Positions 10,085 through 20,100 of a DNA stretch of 22,499 nt are shown here, one piece after another; within the stretch, counting starts at the first letter, position 1; every line of letters starts with the position of its first letter. The stretch covers positions 1 to 22,499 of the forward strand of contig JADRCO010001108.1 of the NCBI GenBank assembly GCA_021464525.1. Direction: 5' to 3'. The position numbers and the translations under genes are program-made. Source of the stretch: Rhizophagus sp. LPA8_4_AMF (lineage: Eukaryota > Glomeromycota > Glomeromycetes > Glomerales > Glomeraceae). The notes beneath the pieces are model-generated. The model saw nothing but the letters and a program-made list of their open reading frames with translations. It searched no databases and was not told the DNA's origin.

Positions 10085-10464
10085 TAAGTTTTCTTTAAGG
10101 TTTACCAGATATGGCTAAATTTTAATAGTTGTTTGTTGGAATCGAACTAACTGGACAATGTCCAAACCATTAACAACATGTAAGTTTGCGGTAAAGAATA
10201 GGAGGAATTTTGATTATTAGTACTAGTAATTGATTCATATTATTATTTGTAAATGCTTTAATAAATAAATAAAAAAGTTATCAAATATAATAATTGTGAT
10301 TGTAAACCCATTTTGAGGAATTTCGAAGTTTTATTTTAGAAATTCTGCGCAGATTTTTAAAATCTTGAAGATTTGCACAGATTTTTGTAATTTTTTCTGT
10401 ACAGCACAGCGGCAGGGTCGTAGAACTGTGCAGATCTTTGTGCTGTAGAACTGCGCAGATTTTT
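10085..10464. other. 3' flank of the micro-exon gene and right subterminal region
   Basis: No reading frame is supported. 10340-10464 holds four copies of a CTGCGCAGATTTTT-like motif (ctgcgcag, tttgcacag, ctgtgcag, ctgcgcag) in reverse orientation to those near 6825-6950. An AATAAATAAATAAA run at about 10259-10273 could serve as a polyadenylation region for the upstream gene. Confidence 0.45.
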
Positions 10465-10639
10465 ACCCTAAAAAGTTTGCTGATGAATTATTCAGTATAT
10501 TGTATAATGGATATTTTATCATATAAAATTGAATATTCATTATAATACTTATATATAATCTAGACGTAGATCACGTTATTTAGTACATTACAATTTATTA
10601 TATTATATAATGTATAATGCGTTACAAAAAAAATACTAT

Positions 10640-12837
10640 TTAGTTTATATTAATAAAAGGATTTTATAATTTATCGCCATGGCGATATGTCGCAAGTATC
10701 ACGTGCATGTCGATCATTTCCTTTTTTGGAATATTTGTGAAACCATTTTCACTAATTTTTGCAGGGAGCAAAATTTCCTTTTTTGGTATTCTGTGTAACC
10801 GTTAAAATATCACATGTCATCACACCCTAAGCTTTCAGTAAATCACTAAGTATTTTGGGGACGGAATTTTTTCGGTGAAAAAATCTTATTTGTCACTTTA
10901 TTCGTCACACCACCAATTCCGGCCAACCTCCGTAATTCCGGTCAAAATTATATGACATTACACAAATTCCAAAAAAGGAAATTTTTCTCCTTGTAAAAAT
11001 TGGTAAAAATGGTTTCACAAATATATTAAAAAAGGAAATGATCGACACGGCACGTGACACTTGCGACATATCGCCATGGTGATAAAAAACAAGACCCTTA
11101 ATAAAACTATCAAGATTTGTTTGTCTTGCAGAAATAAACTGTTGTTTTGAAGCTTCCTTTTTTAACTTTCTAACAAATTTCAATTCTTCCTTTTTTATAT
11201 TAAAAACATCTTCTTGTTATTCCAAATATAAAATAATTTTATCATAAAATCCAATAGCTTCATTATGAGTAATAAGTGGTAATAAATAAAGGATCCAAAT
11301 CTTCTATTTCTTTCTCTTGATTATCATTATCATTATTAGAAAGAACTGACTTTAAAATCTCTTCGTTTGATATCATATCTGTTGTGATTTCAGAATCATC
11401 ATATTGAACATATTCATCAGCAGAAAAGGGATTTTTAAAATCAAGTTTATTGATCAATTCTTGAATTTCATCCAATTCTCCTATATGTGTAAGATGAATC
11501 TGTCTTTCAGCTTCAATATCCATATCAGCTTCAATATCCATATCAGTTTCATTATCCATATCAGTTTCATTTTCCTCATTTTTTGGCAAAATATCCGCCT
11601 TTAACCAACAGTTTTTGATTGTATTTTGTGTAACATTATTCCATGCATATGCAGTGTATTTAATACATTTTTTGATATTAATTTCAGCGGGTTCAATGCC
11701 ATATTCATTATAGTTATCAAAAGCTTTAACCCGATTTTTTAAAAACAACTTTTGATATTGTGCCTAATTAAAAAAAAATATAATTAATTTAATTAAAAAT
11801 TCTTAATTATATATTAAAAATATTATATTGATAAAATAAATAAATTACCTTAAAACTATTAATGATTCCTTGATCGCACGGTTGCAAGTGTACCGTAGTG
11901 TTTGGAGGAAGGTGCTCAATTGTAATATTAGTGAGATGTGTATTGTCATATAAGGCATGGGTTGGTGCATTGTTAACAAGAAGGAGGATGTTTCGACCTA
12001 ATGTTCTCATTCGAGCATCAAGATTTTTAAGATAATCATTCCAAATAGATACCTGCATCCAACTTTTTGAATTCCAATAATAATTTACTGGAAGTGTATT
12101 TTTGTTGATACCTTTAAGGGCTCATGGATTTTTATATTTGTGTATAAATAATGGGCACATTTTTTCACTTTCAGTTGCATTACAGATAAGCAAAACAGTT
12201 ACACGATCTTTTGATTGTTTTGTTCTAGTAACGGGACCATTTGATATTGTATAGTTAGATTTCATTTTCCAGAAAAGGCCCATTTCATCACAATTAAAAA
12301 TATCTTCAGGGGCATAATTCTTTAGAGTTTGACGAAGATTTTCACGTATTGCATCAAGATCTTGAAGTAGCGCACCTGCTGCTTTCCCATGTATATTATA
12401 TTTTTTAAGATTATGCCGCTTCTTAAAATTATCAATCCACCCGGTCGATCCTTTGAATTTTTCTTCTTCACATAAAAAAGCAAATTCTAAAGCCTTAATT
12501 TTGAGAATTTCATCACTAATATTAAGACCAACTTGAAGGGCATTTTCTACCCAAAGAGATAAAGCTTCTTCAATAATAACGAATGGAAGTTTTTTTTACG
12601 CCTCAAACTAGCTTGATGTGAGTTATTAAGATCAACAGAAAGCCATCGGTCTTTTGCTTTTAAAATATCACTAATCATCCCCTCACTAACCTCATATTCA
12701 TTAGCCAACTCCTTTTATTTTAAAAAAGGCTTAGATATTTTCCTTAAACAGATTTCTTTCTTTTGTGCTGCAGTAAGAGACTTACGTTTTTTGGGAACTT
12801 CATCATTATATTGTTTTTTAGTGGTTACTTTTGGCAT
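10640..12837 (-). pseudogene. Tigger/pogo transposase pseudogene (HTH_CENP-B, DDE_1)
   Basis: The start ATG is at 12835-12837. The N-terminus holds a psq/CENP-B-type helix-turn-helix (KELANEYEVSEGMISDIL), then a second CENP-B/Tc5-like DNA-binding region, then the DDE_1 catalytic core: FNCDEMGLFWK (first Asp), VNNAPTH where the family has V-D-N-A-P-x-H (second Asp changed to Asn), and QPCDQGI (third Asp). A good intron lies at 11764-11848 (GTAATT...TTAATTAG). Lesions: TAA at 12715-12717, a one-base loss in an A-run at about 12592-12599, TGA at 12122-12124, a one-base shift near 11275 and TAA near 11215. The C-terminus carries ETDMDNETDMDIEADMDIEA acidic repeats (about 11505-11565) and ends in QTNLDSFI, which resembles the PCNA-binding motif known in pogo transposase. 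A MITE (10659-11097) splits the last codons; across it the frame ends at TAA 10640-10642. Such proteins cut and paste the parent element at TA; this copy cannot. Confidence 0.85.
10659..11097. mobile_element. Mutator-type MITE, 439 bp, with 9-bp target duplication
   Basis: The 9-mer TTAATAAAA flanks the element on both sides (10650-10658 and 11098-11106). Arms of about 135 bp are imperfect inverted repeats: TTATCGCCATGGCGATATGT on the left pairs with ACATATCGCCATGGTGATAA on the right, continuing through the GATCATTTCCTTTTTT and TTGTGAAACCATTTT blocks. The outer end starts GGATTTT / GGGTCTT. A 9-bp duplication and long inverted arms are typical of Mutator-like elements. There is no transposase inside. 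It inserted in the final codons of the Tigger transposase. A minus-strand ORF at 10905-11183 is a chimera of MITE and transposase tail, not a gene. Confidence 0.85.
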
Positions 12838-13212
12838 ATTAAAAATATGTGAGGCGAAGCAAAAAATGAAGTTGTGAGAATAATAAGATGCGAAACACGA
12901 ACTCCTATCATTATTATTTAAGAAAAATGGTTGAAATTACTACATTTGAAAAAAATACCATGTAAAATTAATGACAAATTGTCTTTTATGATAAAATTCA
13001 TTTCGCAAAATTCTTTGTTGTAATAAAAAAAAAATCGCTATAAAAAAACTTCGTTACAAAAAGATTCATTTTATATATGTTTGTTCTACATTTTACTTCG
13101 TTAAATGGTGTACAACATTTAATTAGTAAAATTCAGTATAAGGCGATTTTTTAATATATTAAAATTGGAACAATACTGAAGATCTGTTATATTAAGAAAT
13201 TTGTTAAATCAA
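12838..13212. other. Right subterminal region of the Tigger element (promoter side of transposase)
   Basis: AT-rich with ACTTCGTTA at about 13049 and 13096, repeating the inner part of the terminal repeat. These are candidate transposase binding sites. It lies upstream of the transposase start, so it would also have held its promoter. No other gene is seen. Confidence 0.5.
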
Positions 13213-13237
13213 ACTTCGTTATAAAGTGAGTAGACTG
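13213..13237 (-). repeat. Right terminal inverted repeat of the Tigger/pogo element
   Basis: Begins ACTTCGTTATAAAGTGAGTA, ends at 13237 and is followed by TA. It pairs with 6638-6662 (24 of 25). Confidence 0.85.
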
Positions 13238-14549
13238 TATAAGAGTGCAACATATTGCAGATATGATAAAAAACAAACCTCATATAATAATTTCTGATAT
13301 ACTAAAAATATATTATCAGATATAAAAATTATACAATCTTTATATTAAAAATTATTATATTAAAATTATGCAGAAATCATAAAATTTTGCTATATGATTT
13401 TTATGCAATTTTTAGCACATTTTTTTGTATAGTGAAATGTATAGAATATAGGATAAGTGCTAGAAAAAAAGACTAAATAAATAATGAAATCCATTGTCTA
13501 ATTAAGTCCTTTTTCTAGCATTCATCCAATATATGCAGAAATTATACAGAAATTATATAAAAATTAAATATATTTGAATATTTTTTAAATAAAAATTGTA
13601 TAGCATATTTTCATATGATAATTAATTTGTTAAATTAATATTTTAATATAATTTAAGATAGAACTTCAGAAACTATATAAAAGTTGATATAAAAATTGAA
13701 TTTTTTATATAAACTTTACCAAATTCCTATTGGATAATAATAGTTAGTCAAAAAAGAAAAAATTTAACAAAATTGGTATTATCTTCCTTTTAAATATATA
13801 ATTTATCCACTTTTAATAATAATTTGCAAAATATTTTCTTATAACTTTATGTATTTTAATTGCAACCTATCTATAAAGTTTTCAGGGTTTTTTAAAATAT
13901 TATTGATATAAAATGATATTCTAATGCATTTATTAAAGGAACTGATATTATATAAATTAAAATAACTATTATAATTTACCTGCTTTTACTAATATTATAA
14001 TTAATAATAAATGAAAGAAAAGCTGAAACATATAATATTACATTCTAATAAATTATGTTTCACTAAAGTAAGTTTGAGTTTTATTATTTTGTTTGTTTAT
14101 TTATTATTATAAAAACTAATTAATTTTATCTAAAATAAAGCTTTTAATGCTATTTAATATAAAAATTACTGGACATAAAGAATAATATGATTTTAAAAAT
14201 AATAATTCACATAAAATATAATTATCCAGATATGAAAAGTATCTCAATATTTACTATTATAGCAGTAAATTTTATTGTTAAACAAGTTTATATTATTTTC
14301 CAATTTGGTAAATCTAATGAGTATTTTATAAATTTATTTATATTTTAAAAATATAATTTAATTAGATATAAAAAATAAGTAATTTATAAATATAAAGTAT
14401 AAACAGTAAATTTATAAAAAAAAAATATTTTTTTGAGCTAATATATTTTTTTAATATTCATATTAAAAATATATTTACAAGATAAATAATAGAGAAAATT
14501 TTTATGAAATATAAAATTCACTAAAACAAAATGTTAAACAATATTTAAA
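13238..14549. other. Very AT-rich gene-free DNA
   Basis: No gene is supported; composition is close to all A/T over long runs. The only structure is an imperfect inverted repeat at 13444-13535 (TGCTAGAAAAA...TTTTTCTAGCA, about 38-bp arms), probably a small MITE or foldback. Eroded 3' sequence of the adjacent Helitron pseudogene may reach into this region unrecognised. Confidence 0.45.
13444..13535. repeat. Imperfect inverted repeat, about 90 bp
   Basis: The left arm ATATAGGATAAGTGCTAG with the following AAAAAAAGACTAA pairs with the right arm TTAAGTCCTTTTTCTAGCA and the following TTCATCCAATATAT. There are several mismatches. No target duplication could be assigned. Confidence 0.6.
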
Positions 14550-15430
14550 TAATCAATGAATTGTTCAATTCAATTAACAAGAATCTTAGTATGAAGAATT
14601 TTATGATCAATAATTATATCAGCATAATAATAATTATTTTGTTTTAAACAAATTAACACTTAAATAATCTTATGATAAACTTTGATTTCTAAATGCTTTT
14701 ATATTGCTCATAGATTAATAATGTATGATAAATATATCTAAAAATAATAGATGTTTAGCAAATTATTAGACATTTTAAGAAAAGTTAATAATGTTTTCTC
14801 ATTATTTATGTTAACCTTTATGAAGTTTATAAATTGATATTATGAAAAATATTTGTGCAACTAATATTTTCTCAATTTTTATGTGATCACAAAGTTAATC
14901 AGGTATTTTACCTAAATACATATTATTATCTTTTAAATATTTTTTTAACTTTTTTTCTTATGATAACATCGGCATTCCTCTTCTATAATTACAATTAATG
15001 AAAAACTTTCATTGTATATCATGCAGAGCGAATGTTTAAATTTATTAACTTTGTTACAAAATTTCTTTAGAAAATCTTGCTCAAATTTACCAAGTATATT
15101 AGTATTGAGATATATATCTGCATTAGCACTATTATTTTAAGACTTTGCTGCAAATTTTATTATTGCAAATTCAAGTTTTAGACTATTGTATCTTGAATAT
15201 TCTTTAGGTACTTTTTTCATTTACGATGATAACTAAGATGGTCTACATTGTTCATCCATTTCCATTGCTAACTTTATATGCTTTCATTCTTTGTTACATG
15301 CAGTATGTGCCTTTCACTCTTCAGTATTTACATTTTTCCTTACTCTTTTTTGCTGCATATTTTCATGTTGCTTTGTAAGGTTAACTAGATGTTTCATTCT
15401 CTCTAGCTTTACACTTTCAAAGTGTGTTTG
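14550..15430 (-). pseudogene. Decayed Helitron-type ORF (region N-terminal to the Rep/helicase part)
   Basis: One minus-strand frame from about 15430 reads VKLERMKHLVNLTKQHENMQ and on through LAMEMDEQC, ILGKFEQDFLKKFCNKVNKF, HSLCMIYNESF, EEECRCYHKKK, then, less cleanly, LVAQIF.IISIYKLH.G, ENIINFS.NV..FAKHL and YYYADIIIDHKIL. The order and wording (cysteine pair with N-E-S/C-F, then LVAQIFPIISVYKL, then INFPQNV-type words) match the region in front of the helicase in Helitron-type proteins of Rhizophagus-like fungi, sometimes labelled DUF6570 (family call from memory, not searched). At least ten stops interrupt it, TGA where CGA is expected and TAA/TAG where CAA/CAG is expected. No Rep HUH motif or helicase motif is visible in the window, so the copy is truncated as well as decayed. 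Confidence 0.6.
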
Positions 15431-15811
15431 ACACAAAATTTTTTCACTTAACAGTAATTGTATAACGATTGTCTGGAGCAAATGCGAAGGACACTATATG
15501 TATATATATTGAGTAAAATGAATTGATCATGTGAGTTTCTCTGTCCCTCCTGTGACATTATTAAATATGTGTCACTTAAATTTTTTAAACAAGATAAAAA
15601 TAAATTTGTAATACATTGATAAACAAGATAAGTGTAAACTGAAAATTAAAATTTTTTTCGCTCCAGACTCACAATGGTTTCTGTTTTCTAGTAATAGTTA
15701 AACGTATTGATATGATTCATTATTCTGTTACGATTTTTAAGCCAATCATATTTAAGAAAAGGGGGAACAGGTATACCCGGAGGTACGGGTACAGGTCATG
15801 TTATTACAGAA
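15431..15811. other. Gene-free spacer between Helitron remnant and MITE
   Basis: Nothing coding was found. It may include the 5' flank of the Helitron remnant. GGTATACCCGGAGGTACGGG at about 15771-15790 is the most GC-rich spot but has no recognised role. Confidence 0.35.
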
Positions 15812-15935
15812 TAGTTCCGAAATTAAGCAACCTCGAAAATAAGCAGCCCTGGCCCGCATTATGGCGAGTTTGACTAGAATTATGACCACTTTGGGCGGAA
15901 TTAAGTTCAAAAATCGTTGCTTAATTTCGGAACTA
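15812..15935. mobile_element. Small MITE with perfect inverted repeats and TA flanks
   Basis: TAGTTCCGAAATTAAGCAAC at 15812-15831 is matched perfectly by GTTGCTTAATTTCGGAACTA at 15916-15935. If the outer TA is the target duplication, the element is a Tc1/mariner-type MITE of about 120 bp. The interior includes a second CGAAAATAAGCAGCC copy next to the left arm and is noticeably more GC-rich than the surroundings. It lies about 115 bp upstream of the kinase gene start. Confidence 0.85.
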
Positions 15936-15969
15936 TACGGTAAATTTGTGGTAACGTAAAGCAAAAATT

Positions 15970-16000
15970 ATTGGCTGAAAAGTGTTGAAAATTAGCCAAT
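15970..16000. promoter_or_regulatory. Divergent CCAAT-box pair upstream of the kinase gene
   Basis: ATTGGCT at 15970-15976 and AGCCAAT at 15994-16000 form an inverted pair 52-82 bp upstream of the ATG at 16052. CCAAT boxes bind the HAP/NF-Y complex in fungi. The position fits a core promoter, but activity is inferred only. Confidence 0.4.
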
Positions 16001-16051
16001 GGACGGATTTTTACTTATGCATGACAATTTTTTTCTCACATAATTGTGATA

Positions 16052-17136
16052 ATGGCTTCAGTAATAGAATGGGTTGAGGAAAAGATAAAGAATAAATATA
16101 TCCAATACTTTGAATATGATAAATTTAGTCAAATCGTCGAAATTGATAGAGGTTTCGGTAAAACGAGTAAAGCAATTTTTGCTAATATGGGATTGGTCGT
16201 ACTAAAAATTATTTTTAGTATTGATTCAAATGTTGGAGAATATGAACTTATTAAGGCTAATCATGAGTTTGTCAAGGAAGTAGGAATCGCTTTTTTTATG
16301 TTGTACAGTATATTAGCTTGATATTCATAAAATAAGATTAATTTTTTAGTTAGAACTCTTTCGCGAGATTGATTATCATCAAAACATCAATCGTATTTTG
16401 GGAATAACAAAAGGTTTATGTTAAGAATTTTTTCTAATAATTTACTTATACAGTTCAATCTAACTTATTTGTATTTAAAATTATAAGGTTCCGAGTATTA
16501 TATATTAGTGTTAGAATATGCCAATGAAGGGAATTTAAGAGATTATTTGAAAAAAAAATTTACTTCCTTGAAATGGAATGATAAAATTCAAATGGCATCG
16601 GATATAACTAATGGATTGAAATTTTTACACTCCAAAGATATAATCCATAGGGACTTGGTTGGTAAAGGAGTGTTTTCTTTATAATTTTTTGTTCGTGATT
16701 TTGTTTTCGATGATAATTTAATAAATATTGTCAATCATTTTGTAGCACTCACACAATATATTAGTGAATAATGGAAAATTATTAATTGCAGACTTTGGAT
16801 TATTTAAAAAGTTGGCAGAAGCCACGACCAGTAAAAAGGAGATGGTAGAATATATTGATCCACAATGTTTTAGGCATGTCGACTATAAAATAAATATAAA
16901 GTCTGATGTCTATAGTTTAGGTGTTTTATTATGGGAAATTTCAAGTGGACGTCCTCCTTTTTCTAACTATTCGCAAGATAAACTTTATCATCTCATTAAA
17001 GATGGTCATAGAGAAGAATCAATCAAGGGTACGCCTCTAAAGTATCAAAAACTTTATCAAGAATGTTGGGATAACGAACCAAAATCAAGACCCGATATCG
17101 AAGAAGTGCATGAAATTTTATGTCAATTTAATACAG
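16052..17136 (+). CDS. Module 1 of the fusion: TKL kinase domain with a damaged glycine loop (exons 1-4)
   Basis: The start is the ATG at 16052 ([20 protein letters not shown]), an N-terminus typical of Rhizophagus-like TKL kinases (E-W-V/L-E, Y-F-E-Y-D-F). Catalytic motifs: ATP-anchoring Lys in LVVLK (K52), HRDL (D153), ADFGL (D170), [20 protein letters not shown], and [15 protein letters not shown] near the end. The glycine-rich loop reads [12 protein letters not shown], one residue short and lacking the first Gly of IGxGxFGxV, so ATP binding may be weak. The APE motif is replaced by YIDPQ, which is usual in this subfamily. Introns at 16280, 16414 and 16658 split it; the third falls exactly after HRDL, and kinase 2 is split at the same place. 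A two-gene reading would end this module at the TAA at 17151-17153. Confidence 0.85.
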
Positions 17137-20100
17137 GTACAAAAGTAATTTAATGTAAACAATGAATTTAACGAAAAACTGATGAATATAAATTAAATAT
17201 AGAAAAGCTCGAGCTGGAAAAAAATCGGTATACGGATTGGTTAGAAAAATCAATTGCCGAAGAATTTATCACATATTATGAATGTTCGGAATTTAAAAAC
17301 CCACAAACAATAGGGAAAGGTTCATTTGGAAATGTCACTCGTGCTAATTGGAAAAATACTAATAAATATTTTGCCTTGAAAAGTTTCAATGATGATAAGA
17401 CAACACTAAAGGAAATCATTAATGAGGTACGAATTATAAATATATTAATGTAAAAATGTTTCAAAAATTTTTATTTTTTAAATTCTTTGCAGATAAAATT
17501 GCAAAAGAAAGTTGATTTTCATGAAAATATTTTACGATTCTATGGAATTACAATAACAAAAAAAGCTGGTAAATCTACATATAATTACATTATTTCTGCT
17601 TTGTTTTTAAAGAAAAATATATTTTAATAATAAATAATTTTTTTTAACATTACATTTAATATAATTCAAGAATACGCATTGGTTTTGGAATATGCTGATA
17701 GTGGTACACTAAAGACTTATTTGCAGCATCATATTAATGAACTTGGATGGGATGATAAATACCAGTTTGCATTGCAGCTAGCAAGTGCAGTAGCGTGTAT
17801 ACATGAATGTGATATTATTCATTGTGATTTGGTATAATAAGTCAGATTTTATGATTTTTAATATTTGGTTTTAGCTGATTAGTAATAAAGTTTTTCATTT
17901 AATTAAAATAGCATGCTGACAATGTATTTGTACACGAGAAAGAGTTAAAACTAGCAGACTTTGGTTTATCAAGGAAGATTGCTGCATCAAGTAATCTAAA
18001 AGTATTTGGAGTGATACCTTATATCGATCCAAAAAGGTTAAGTGATCAGCAAAATTATAAATTAAATAAAAAGTCTGATGTATATAGTGTTGGTGTTCTA
18101 ATGTGGCAAATTTCAAGTGGATATCAACCATATCCATCATATGATAATTATGACGTAAGTTTAGCCATATCAATAATAAATGGACGAAGAGAAGAAATGA
18201 TTGAAGGAACTCCTGCTGAATATAGTAAATTATATACAAGTAAGAAATATTTTATTATTTAATTAGTTAATTAATTAATAATTGAATTTTATTGATTTAT
18301 TTATTAGAATGTTGGGAATATGAACCAGAAGAACGTCCAAATATGCAAGATGTTGTTTCAACTCTTAAAGCTTTGATCTCTCCTGAAAAAAATCATACAA
18401 CCATCGATGATGTTAATAAAGAAGGAAATATCTCATTAGATGTTATCAATAAAGAAGGAAATACCTCATTAGAAAAATGTAAATCAATTCCAAAATTGAA
18501 TGAAGAAATTATAGATATAAATAAGAGTTTATCAATAGGTTCAGGTATTATCTTATTAAATAATATAGAGTCTGAGAGCAATTCGAGTTTGCAATATCAA
18601 GTATCTATTGGTCAATCAAAAATGTCAGGTAAAGTAATTTATATTAATGTGTTAATATTTTAGAAAAAAAAAGTGTAAATTGAAATTAATTTACAGAAGA
18701 ATGTTGGGATAGCGAACCAAAATCAGGAACTGATATTAAAGATATACAATCTCAACAATTTAATGTACACAATATTGATAACAAAGGTAATTCGAAAGTT
18801 AATGATAATGACGACTTAACTATTTCTTCTGATTATCAAAATCCAAATTTAATAAGAATGAATTTATACTAATAATCTGCCATGGTATTAAATCAGATAC
18901 GATTTCAGACATTTCAAGGAATTTATTTAGCCATTTATTCAGTAAACTAAAATTAAAAGATCAAGATTGGTTTAATGAAAAATATTCGGAAAAAGAAAAT
19001 ATAAATATTACTGGGGGTAAAAAATTAAAGCTTAAAGGTTTTTTGAAAATAAAAGACTTTACGAAGTTAAAAAGTATTATTTTGAAGAATTTTGAGTTAA
19101 ACAAATTGGAAATTAGTGGTTGTTCTCAACTTACTAAGGTTGACTTATCGGAGCTTTCTAAGCTTACGAATTTATCCGTAACTAAATGTCCACATATAAC
19201 CACGCTTAATTATTCAACCGGGTTAACTACTTTGGAAATAAATGATTCTCAACTTAAAGAGATTGACTTGTTAAAGCTCACCAAACTATCTTTAACTGGC
19301 TGTCAAAAACTAACCAGGCTTGACTGTTCATCAAGTGAGTTAACTAGTTTAAAAATAATTAATTGTTCTCAACTTAGTAAGATTACTGACAAGTTTAAAT
19401 CTAAGCCTAAGAGTTTATATGTGAGAGGTTATTCAAATCTATCCACGCTTGATTGTTTAGAAACTGGCTTTGCTAGTTTGGAAATAAATGGTTGTTCTCA
19501 ACTTAATGAGATTGATTTGGCAAAAATTCCTAAAATTACGAGTTTATCTATAATTGACTGTTCAAAACTAACCAAGCTTGATTGTTCATCAACTGGGTTA
19601 ACTAGTTTGAAAATAAGTGGTTGTTATCAACTTGAAGAGTTTGATTTGCCAAAACTTCCTAATCTTACGAGTTTATCCGTAACTGACTGTCGAAAATTGA
19701 CCAAGCTTGATTGTTCTAAGAGTAAATTAACTTATCTGGAAGTTAGTGATCTTACTGAGCTCAATTGTTCACATACTTCAATTGAAGAATTAAGTCTTAA
19801 TCTTTGTCCATATATTACCAGACTCGATTGTTCTAATAACAGTAAACTTATTAGTTTAGATGTAAGTAACTGTTTCAAATTAGGATTTATTAATTGCACT
19901 AATAGTAAGTTAGCTAGTCTTGACCTAAGCTATTGCCTCGAACTTAAAAATATTGAACTTCCTGGCGTGGTTATTGCTCGAAAAAAAGAATATATTAAGA
20001 ATATATTAATAGTTGGTCGCACTGGTGGTGGTAAATCCACGTTAGCCAATGTACTAACTAACACTAATGAATTCAGGGAAAGCGCATACGCGGTTAGTGA

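Larger units (their letters stand above)
6743..10484. mobile_element. 3.7-kb inverted-repeat-bounded module carrying the micro-exon array
   Basis: ATCAGGAAATTTTTTAGGGT at 6743-6762 is matched in inverse orientation at 10465-10484 (18 of 20; a C/G pair outside extends it to 21). Just inside both ends lie several AAAATCTGYGCA-like motifs, running forward on the left (about 6825-6950) and reversed on the right (TGCGCAGATTTTT, about 10345-10465). Inverted subterminal motif clusters of this type are common transposase-binding regions in DNA transposons. Removing the module restores a normal-sized Tigger element, so it looks like a nested insertion only 105 bp from the Tigger left end. No transposase is recognisable inside. 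A clear target duplication was not found; AATTATTC at 6718 and 10486 is a possible but offset 8-bp direct repeat. Confidence 0.6.
6638..13237 (-). mobile_element. Tigger/pogo-type DNA transposon (decayed, with two nested insertions)
   Basis: The left end begins CAGTCTACTCACTTTATAA at 6638 and the right end finishes with its reverse complement at 13237; 24 of 25 terminal bases match as an inverted repeat. TA lies directly outside both ends (6636-6637 and 13238-13239), the duplication expected for the Tc1/mariner-pogo superfamily. Inside the right end, ACTTCGTTA recurs subterminally at about 13049, 13096 and 13213. The element encodes a CENP-B/DDE_1 type transposase on the minus strand. It spans 6.6 kb, but without the inner module (6743-10484) and the MITE (10659-11097) it is about 2.4 kb, the usual size for a Tigger element. 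It is inactive: the transposase has stops, frameshifts and a lost catalytic Asp. Confidence 0.85.

Noticed and set aside
6718..10493. AATTATTC direct repeat as the target duplication of the nested module
   Set aside because: The left copy lies 17 bp outside the inverted repeat while the right copy is immediately adjacent; in AT-rich DNA an 8-bp match is weak evidence, so it is only mentioned as a candidate.
10905..11183. 92-codon minus-strand frame as an independent gene
   Set aside because: Its first half is the displaced tail of the Tigger transposase and its second half is the arm of the Mutator-type MITE.
15752..15964. 70-codon minus-strand frame
   Set aside because: It is mostly the inverted-repeat MITE read as protein.
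17895..18581. Minus-strand frames at 17895-18239 and 18393-18581
   Set aside because: They are antisense to well-supported kinase and linker exons.
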